In this document: positions 59,311 through 64,000 of the stretch, in pieces | Layout: every line of letters starts with the position of its first letter | Numbering within the stretch: the stretch's first letter is position 1 | NCBI RefSeq assembly: GCF_019744875.1 | Contig: NZ_JAIETU010000003.1 | Location: forward strand, 124,001-188,000 | DNA from: Hyphomicrobium sp. | GTDB lineage: Bacteria; Pseudomonadota; Alphaproteobacteria; Rhizobiales; Hyphomicrobiaceae | Reading direction: 5' to 3' | Length of the DNA stretch: 64,000 bases | The notes under the pieces: model-generated | Database searches by the model: none | The model's input: the letters and a program-made list of their open reading frames with translations, nothing else | What the model was told of the DNA's origin: nothing | Made by a program: the position numbers and the translations under genes

Positions 59311-60341
59311 AGCGGCAGCCTCGGGCTGTTCCGGATGATGGCGACAGTCGCGCGCGAAACGAGGCGCGAAACCTTCGTGAACGTTTCCGCCTTCGAGCGC
59401 GCTTGCTTGAGTTTCAAAATGCGCGAGCGATGCGCGAGCTGACGCAGCACCTGATCGACAACGTAGGCCGGCACACCGAGCGGCTTGGCCGTGCGCCGCC
59501 TGAGGCGCGTCCTGTATTCCGCGAGCAGCGCAGCCGCCGACATGTGCTTACGCGCGCGAGACCCAGTCCCGTTTCCGTTCACCTCGAAGATGCGCTGCAA
59601 CGCGCCGTCAAACTCGTCTTCGGCATCGATGGCATAGAAGTCGCGCTTTTCTTCGTAGTGCTCGGCGAGCGTCCGCGTCGAGTCCTTGAGCTCGTTGGCA
59701 ACCCGGCGCGGCTTGATCTGAGGCTCCACGTTGCGCAGGTCCTGCATCCACGCATCCACCGCGCAGAGCTTGTCGTAGGCCGGCCAGTCGCGATACTTCC
59801 GCCGCCAGCCGCTCTTGGAGCCAAGCCACACCGCGAACGTTTCCGCGAAATCCTCGACCGGATGCGATTGCGCATACCACGCGTTGAGATGCTGGACGAA
59901 ATCGCGGCTGTCCGAATCCGCAATGTAGTTCGTCGGATACGCGCGTTTGGGCGAACCGAACACCTTGCGATACTCGCTCATTTTGCGCAGTTGAAACGCC
60001 TCGTCGACGGCGTGGCCGGTTTCATGCCTGATGATGCTGAGAGCTTCATTCAGCGACGCGCCTTCGGCCTCCAGCATCATCTTGCGCTCGAGGCGCATCA
60101 AGCGCGGGTGCAGCAGATAGAACGGAACGGCGAAGCCCACCACCTCGTCGGGATTGTACCATTGTTCCGAGATCCAGAGCGCGGGGCGGAAGCGGATGCC
60201 GCGCGCCGCCAGATCGTCGAATACGGAGTTCGCCCGCTGCTCGATCACGGAGCCCTTCAGGCGGAGCGGCAGGTCGCAAAACCTGAGCTGCAGCAGCTCG
60301 CTATCCGGCAGTTGCTCGAGGCGCGACGTACGTATGGTCAT
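59307..60341 (-). CDS. Putative zinc metallopeptidase-like protein (HETGH)
   Basis: A 344 aa cytoplasmic protein without signal peptide. It has the zincin motif IIRHETGHAVDEAF (His 106, Glu 107, His 110) and, about 50 residues later, HPVEDFAETFAVWL with Glu 167 as likely third ligand. The arrangement is like the putative zinc-binding peptidase families (Peptidase_Mx type), not a known secreted protease. A long basic C-terminus follows (RTRLRRRTAKPLG; HRSRILKLKQARSK). The start is ATG 60341 (MTIRTSRLEQ); the open frame goes on 181 codons upstream through Gly/Pro-rich DNA, probably by chance. It is coupled to the ATP-grasp gene by a 4-base overlap. Substrate unknown. Confidence 0.72.
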   Translation of the reverse strand: MTIRTSRLEQLPDSELLQLRFCDLPLRLKGSVIEQRANSVFDDLAARGIRFRPALWISEQWYNPDEVVGFAVPFYLLHPRLMRLERKMMLEAEGASLNEALSIIRHETGHAVDEAFQLRKMSEYRKVFGSPKRAYPTNYIADSDSRDFVQHLNAWYAQSHPVEDFAETFAVWLGSKSGWRRKYRDWPAYDKLCAVDAWMQDLRNVEPQIKPRRVANELKDSTRTLAEHYEEKRDFYAIDAEDEFDGALQRIFEVNGNGTGSRARKHMSAAALLAEYRTRLRRRTAKPLGVPAYVVDQVLRQLAHRSRILKLKQARSKAETFTKVSRLVSRATVAIIRNSPRLPL

Positions 60342-60556
60342 GCTGCTCCAAAGGGTGGCTACGGCCGCCGGAACGGGGATGATGTCGCCGACTCGCGGAA
60401 AATGCAAGCCGCCCCAATGAATTAGCCATTGCGAGTTCAACTCGGCGGCCAGCCCAGGATTATCGGGGCCTCGGAGGCCAATCCGGGCCCACCAGGCCCC
60501 TGAGACGCCAGCCGTGCCGCCCCCCGCCAAGCCCCCTGGGCCGCCGGGCGGGAGCC

Positions 60557-60847
60557 TCAGCCAAACCTCCTGGGGCGGGCCGCCACGTCCGGATGGGCGC
60601 CCATGACGGCATCCCACGAGCAGGTGCAGACGAAGCCCGCCTCCGCCCCATCGTGCGTCCCGCGGTGGACATGATCGATCACACTCGGCGCAAGATCGAG
60701 GCGCGCCCTGAGGCCCGCGAGATCGAGGCAGCAATCGAAATAGACCCACTCCCGGCAGTTCTTGCTCCAGGGCTGCCCGCGATAGAGTTCCTTGATATCC
60801 GCCCGCAACAGCTCCTGTTCGAGCCCCGTCAGATGTTCGCAGATCAT
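60557..60847 (-). CDS. Conserved hypothetical protein, 96 aa
   Basis: A short soluble protein. The pattern MICEHLTGLEQELLRADIKE, SKNCREWVYFDCCLDLAGLR, IDHVHRGTHDGAEAGFVCTC is one I recognise from uncharacterised alphaproteobacterial proteins. Conserved His (HVHRGTHDG) and Cys could bind a metal. Function is unknown. It lies 215 bases upstream of the HETGH gene on the same strand; that gap is very G- and C-rich with G-runs on the minus strand and no other feature. A terminator follows the next gene upstream, so it starts a new unit. Confidence 0.7.
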   Translation of the reverse strand: MICEHLTGLEQELLRADIKELYRGQPWSKNCREWVYFDCCLDLAGLRARLDLAPSVIDHVHRGTHDGAEAGFVCTCSWDAVMGAHPDVAARPRRFG

Positions 60848-60912
60848 GATGCACGCGTGGGCTGGAGTTTGGGCGCCGGTTCAACGGACGAAAGAGGCTG
60901 TCATTCTAGATG

Positions 60913-60949
60913 GAAAAGCCCGCCACCGAAGCAGGATCGGTCGCGGGCT
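60913..60949 (-). terminator. Terminator after the small secreted-protein gene
   Basis: On the minus strand, GCCCGCGACCGA and TCGGTGGCGGGC form a 12-base stem with one mismatch, followed by TTTTCC. It lies about 45 bases after the stop of the 83 aa gene. Confidence 0.7.
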
Positions 60950-60991
60950 CCCGGAAAGCGCCAGGGTCTCCCGAAAGCGCGAGGGCGCCGT

Positions 60992-61243
60992 TTACTTTTG
61001 GTCGGCCTTTCCGTCATCTGAGCCGGAAGTCCCGCTCGATGCGCCCGTCGAGCTGGAAGCGGCGGCACCGCTCCAATCCGCTTCGGTTTTCGAGACCGGC
61101 CATTCCTTGAGCCCACCCCGGCCCGCATCGGCATTGGCGTGCTTATCGCCCGAGGCGCCCATCTCTGCGCGCTTGTCCTTGGCGACGGCAGGGGTCAAAC
61201 TTAACAGCGCGGCAAGCACCACGCCCATTGCAATGGTCTTCAT
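60992..61243 (-). CDS. Small secreted protein, 83 aa, unknown function
   Basis: It begins with a clean signal peptide (MKTIAMGVVLAALLSLTPAVA) and continues as a polar, Gly/Ser/Lys-rich chain (KDKRAEMGASGDKHANADAG; SSSTGASSGTSGSDDGKADQ) with no Cys and no fold that I recognise. An excellent ribosome-binding site, AGGAGGAAGCAC, precedes ATG 61243, and a terminator follows, so it is a real single-gene unit. It is divergent from the cyclic-nucleotide-binding acyltransferase gene, with 213 bases between. Confidence 0.72.
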   Translation of the reverse strand: MKTIAMGVVLAALLSLTPAVAKDKRAEMGASGDKHANADAGRGGLKEWPVSKTEADWSGAAASSSTGASSGTSGSDDGKADQK

Positions 61244-61456
61244 GTGCTTCCTCCTGAACTCCGCGCCTCAGGCGCGGCGCATGGAAAACGGCCCACCCGC
61301 CGGCCGGTTCCGCCCGGAAAATCCGTAAGGTTCGCGAACATACCACCGCCATTTCGGGCGGGGATCCTTGAGAGCGCCGATAGGTCTTGCTCCGGCCCAA
61401 GCCGGGCCATAGCTTCGGCCCAGCGCCGCCTTGGCGTGACACGTCTGGAGTTCCCG

Positions 61457-62458
61457 ATGGAAAGCGTGCCACCGCCGCTCTCGGAAACCTACATCGATCC
61501 GGAAGCGATCGGGGGCCTCTGCAAGGAAGTCTCCTTTGCGCCGGGCGAGAGTCTTCGCCGCAAAGGCCTGCACTACAAAAGCATGTACCTTCTGACCGAC
61601 GGCGAGGTGGACATCGCGCTCGAAAAGAAGGGATCGGATCCCACGATCCTGACCCGCCAGCGCGGCTCACCCATCGGCGAAATCAGCTTTCTGACGGGAC
61701 GCGCCGCCACGGCGACCGTCACGGCCCGCACGCCGACCAAGGCGCTGGTCATCGACGATCCCGCCTGGGCCATGCTCGAACGCGACCATCCGGAACTCGC
61801 CGCCGACCTCTACCGCCAGCTCGCCGAAGTCTCGGACGGACGGCAGAGCTACAATCTCTTGTTTCACGCGGACGCCTCCGGCAAGCCGCCGGAAGGCAGC
61901 GTCGAGGTTCGCCTCTGCCGCAACGCTGAGATGCTGCGCCAGGCCCAGCGCATCCGCTACGAAGTCTACTGCGAGGAGCTGGGCCGCACCTCGCCCTACG
62001 CGGACGTGGAAAACAGGATCATCGCCGACGAACTCGATAGCTTCGCCCACGTGCTCATCGCGCTGCAGGACGACGAGCCCGTCGGCACGATGCGACTGAA
62101 CCGGGCCGCAGAAGGCCCGCTCGGCCCCCTCGTCGAGCTTTACGGCATGCAGAAATCGCAGCACCACCCCGCGGCCACGTCCGTATGCACGAAGTTTATC
62201 GTCAGGAAGGCGCACCGCTACAGCCAGGCCTCGTTCAAGATGATGGCCACCTCGATGGACGTCGGCATGCGCAGCAAGGTGAAGGAAAGCTTCATCGACT
62301 GCATCCCGAGCTTGCTGCCGTTCTACATGTCGATGGGATTTCGCCAGAGCGCACCGGCATTTCTGCATCGCGAGAACGGCCGGTCTATCCCGCTGATGCT
62401 CGACGTCGAGCGTTACGCACCGCGCATCAACCGCCTCACCGGCTTCGTGCTGCGCTAG
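61457..62458 (+). CDS. Cyclic-nucleotide-binding domain fused to GNAT/FeeM-like acyltransferase
   Basis: A 333 aa fusion. Residues about 20-125 are a cNMP-binding fold (APGESLRRKGLHYKSMYLLT; SPIGEISFLTGRAATATVTA, the phosphate-binding cassette region). Residues about 155-330 look like an N-acyl amino acid synthase or GNAT fold: QAQRIRYEVYCEELGR, DELDSFAHVLIALQDDEPVG and TMRLN. ATG 61457 has GGAG upstream; the open frame further back is not coding. Family members make N-acyl amino acids from acyl-ACP, or acetylate proteins under cAMP control as in mycobacterial Pat; which applies is open. Confidence 0.8.
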   Translation: MESVPPPLSETYIDPEAIGGLCKEVSFAPGESLRRKGLHYKSMYLLTDGEVDIALEKKGSDPTILTRQRGSPIGEISFLTGRAATATVTARTPTKALVIDDPAWAMLERDHPELAADLYRQLAEVSDGRQSYNLLFHADASGKPPEGSVEVRLCRNAEMLRQAQRIRYEVYCEELGRTSPYADVENRIIADELDSFAHVLIALQDDEPVGTMRLNRAAEGPLGPLVELYGMQKSQHHPAATSVCTKFIVRKAHRYSQASFKMMATSMDVGMRSKVKESFIDCIPSLLPFYMSMGFRQSAPAFLHRENGRSIPLMLDVERYAPRINRLTGFVLR

Positions 62459-62502
62459 CGCATTGTCCGATCACACGGAATCGGCAAGAGGACCGAGGTG
62501 GC

Positions 62503-62529
62503 TGGATCCTGGCCTCCGCCAGGATGACG
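62503..62529. repeat. Short palindromic intergenic repeat, copy 2 (inverted)
   Basis: The reverse complement of this element matches copy 1 (448-474) at 23 of 27 positions. The stem CCTGGC/GCCAGG replaces CCCGGC/GCCGGG, with paired changes. It lies after the acyltransferase gene in a 206-base gap. Confidence 0.6.
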
Positions 62530-62563
62530 TGGACAATGGGCAGTCCGCAGCGACCAATAAATC

Positions 62564-62590
62564 CGTCACCCTGACGAAGGTCAGGGCCCA
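62564..62590. repeat. Short palindromic intergenic repeat, copy 3
   Basis: This copy has the same orientation as copy 1. Flanks CGTCA and CCCA and loop GAAG are kept, while the stem reads CCTGAC/GTCAGG, again with paired changes. Copies 2 and 3 are inverted relative to each other, 34 bases apart. Confidence 0.6.
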
Positions 62591-62664
62591 GTCACGCCTC
62601 AAGCTATGTGACCGAGCAGACAAGCGCGGAGCCGTCAGATTGGAGTTTGCGAAGGCGGCCCCGC

Positions 62665-63756
62665 TCAGCGCAGCAACCCGCGCATGGCGGCCTGGCTGAC
62701 CGCGTTGGCGCGATCGAAAACCGCCCGCTTCCACGCAGCATCATCCGGCGAGAACACTTCGACCAGCCGCTTGCGATAGACCTCGATGCCGGGGTCTTTC
62801 GCATGATGGGCCCAGTTCTCGTCGATCATCGCATTGAGAACCTTGAGCATCGGATACGTTCCGAACTCGAGCCCGACGGGCAGGAGATGCTCGCCGCTTT
62901 TCGCCGTATAGGTCAGGAGGTCGCCGGACAAATGCGCCGACACCGAGTTGGCGTCCGGATCGACCACGACATCGCGCCCGAAACAATCCGCAAGCACGGC
63001 CGAACGCGCCCCGCTGACACCCGAGCCAAACGGCGCTCCCCATTGGCTGATAAGCTGACCGCTGCCGCGCGGCCCAAGCCCTGTATGATAATCCACGACC
63101 ACGACCTTGGCCTTTCCGGCGAGGCCCGCGAGGATTCGATCCCACGTGCCGCGCGACCAGGAGGGCGCCGACCCGCCGAAAAAGAGCCCGGTCGGATGCG
63201 TGTACTGGCCCTTGGTCACGGCGCCCTGAAGCGCCCGGATTCCCCTCTTCGCAACGAACGACCCGAATGCGAGCGCCCGGCGCACACGCGCCAGCCCGCC
63301 CGGCTGCATCGTCAGCAGAGGATGCAGCGCGTCGTAATCCGCGTTGGGCTGAGTGGCGGGAAACGGCGCGAAGTTGCGATTGAGGTCGATGCTGTCCTCG
63401 TTCACCCGACGCTTGAACGCCGCGCCGTACGGGTTGAGCACGTGCACGAGAAGGATAGCGAGATCGGAGCCGGGCGGCGGACGCAGGCCAGATTGCAATT
63501 GCGCAACCTGCAACCCGGACCCCGCCAGCCCCTCAACGCCGTGCGTCCCCGACACAAGAACGAGCACATTGCGGGCATCGGGACTGCCGAGCAGCGCGAC
63601 GTCTGTTGCCAACTCCTCCCCGGCGGGCCCGCGCGCCGGGTGCACATAGGCCTCGACCGTTCCCCCTGCGTCCGCGACGGCCTTGAGAAAACCGCTGCGC
63701 GCCGTCGCGTAGTCGCGCGGAAACCACCGATCGGGCGTGAAGTCTGGCGGCGTCAT
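62665..63756 (-). CDS. DUF2817 metallo-carboxypeptidase/deacylase-like protein
   Basis: A 363 aa protein without signal peptide, related to the M14/AspA zinc hydrolases. Likely metal ligands are His and Glu in LVSGTHGVEGLAGSG and His in VVVDYHTGLGPRGSG. DSIDLNRNFAPF and the late catalytic-Glu region VGLEFGTYPM complete the pattern. The substrate is unknown; by fold it should remove an amino acid or acyl group. It lies next to the acyltransferase fusion but converges with it, so operon linkage is absent. Start ATG 63756. Confidence 0.82.
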   Translation of the reverse strand: MTPPDFTPDRWFPRDYATARSGFLKAVADAGGTVEAYVHPARGPAGEELATDVALLGSPDARNVLVLVSGTHGVEGLAGSGLQVAQLQSGLRPPPGSDLAILLVHVLNPYGAAFKRRVNEDSIDLNRNFAPFPATQPNADYDALHPLLTMQPGGLARVRRALAFGSFVAKRGIRALQGAVTKGQYTHPTGLFFGGSAPSWSRGTWDRILAGLAGKAKVVVVDYHTGLGPRGSGQLISQWGAPFGSGVSGARSAVLADCFGRDVVVDPDANSVSAHLSGDLLTYTAKSGEHLLPVGLEFGTYPMLKVLNAMIDENWAHHAKDPGIEVYRKRLVEVFSPDDAAWKRAVFDRANAVSQAAMRGLLR

Positions 63757-63870
63757 GTCTGATCCTGGCCTGACCTGTGGAGATGCCCCACGATATCATG
63801 AAGCGCTCGAGCCGAACCACAAAACGCACAGCGCACTGAAAATCCGTAGAGGCGCGCCTCGCACGCGCGA

Positions 63871-64000
63871 TCAGCCCCGAACGGGCGGCGTGCTCGCGAA
63901 AGACTTCGCAAGCTCCCGCATCATCGCGCGCACGTCCGGATGCTCATTGCGATCCCAGTCGGCGAGCATGTCTTCGAGATCGCGCTCGCGCCGCGCCAGG
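63871..64000 (-). CDS. C-terminal end of an unidentified protein (cut by window edge)
   Basis: Only the last 42 codons are present. They read LARRERDLEDMLADWDRNEH, then a helical PDVRAMMRELAKSF, and end at the TGA complement at 63871. The codon use suits coding DNA. I do not recognise the family. The 114 bases before the DUF2817 gene hold no other feature. Confidence 0.55.
   Translation of the reverse strand, partial: LARRERDLEDMLADWDRNEHPDVRAMMRELAKSFASTPPVRG

Noticed and set aside
60342-60884. Long N-terminal extension of the HETGH protein
   Set aside because: The extra 181 codons are Gly/Pro/Arg-rich, cross the 96 aa gene in another frame and lack a ribosome-binding site.

Overview
The window is chromosomal DNA, rich in G and C, from an alphaproteobacterium, most likely a member of the Hyphomicrobiales (Rhizobiales). 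Four things point there: the gene order argS - SPOR protein - nagZ - scpA - scpB - tat genes - serS; the PopZ-like (DUF2497) genes beside valS; a TolC / isoaspartyl methyltransferase neighbourhood; and a complete oxygen-dependent cobalamin ring-contraction set (CobG, CobF, CobE, CobN). The genus cannot be fixed from sequence reading alone; a Hyphomicrobium-like organism is a guess. I see no phage, insertion sequence, integrase or CRISPR array.

Layout. 1-11.8 kb, minus strand: housekeeping block serS (partial), tatC-tatB-tatA, an orphan FbpC/PotA-type ABC ATPase, scpB-scpA, nagZ, a SPOR-domain protein, argS and dgt. 11.9-20 kb: erpA and xth on plus, then an ExoR/Sel1-like secreted protein, ilvD, a DUF2939 protein and valS. 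20.2-26.5 kb: two adjacent PopZ-like genes, a TolC-family outer-membrane protein, pcm, a YkvA-like membrane protein and tRNA-Cys. 27-37 kb: glyoxylate and TCA genes aceA, acnA and gltA, with B12-independent methionine synthase metE behind a cobalamin riboswitch and a probable SahR operator. Two copies of an undescribed 80-82 aa protein lie among them.

36.9-58.1 kb is a cobalamin and cobalt region. One minus-strand operon (cbtB-cbtA-DUF1636-cobW-cobN-cobG-cobH-cobI-cobJ) starts from a good promoter followed by a second cobalamin riboswitch. cobK and cobF lie on plus, cobL-cobE-cobM-cobB on minus, and cobO-cobQ run divergently from the riboswitch. A third cobalamin riboswitch precedes a TonB-dependent receptor and a PepSY membrane protein. 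Together these genes take precorrin-2 to cobyric acid: CobI, G, J, M, F, K, L, H and B make hydrogenobyrinate a,c-diamide, CobN is the large cobalt chelatase subunit, and CobO and CobQ follow. cobA, cobS/cobT, cobC/D, cobP, cobU and cobV are not in the window. B12 should shut off cobalt/corrinoid uptake, the synthesis operon and metE.

58.2-64 kb is less characterised: an ATP-grasp ligase translationally coupled to an HETGH metalloprotein, a Cys-containing 96 aa protein, a small secreted protein, a cyclic-nucleotide-binding domain fused to an acyltransferase, a DUF2817 metallo-hydrolase and a truncated gene. Three copies of a short palindromic repeat with compensatory stem changes lie at 448-474, 62503-62529 and 62564-62590.
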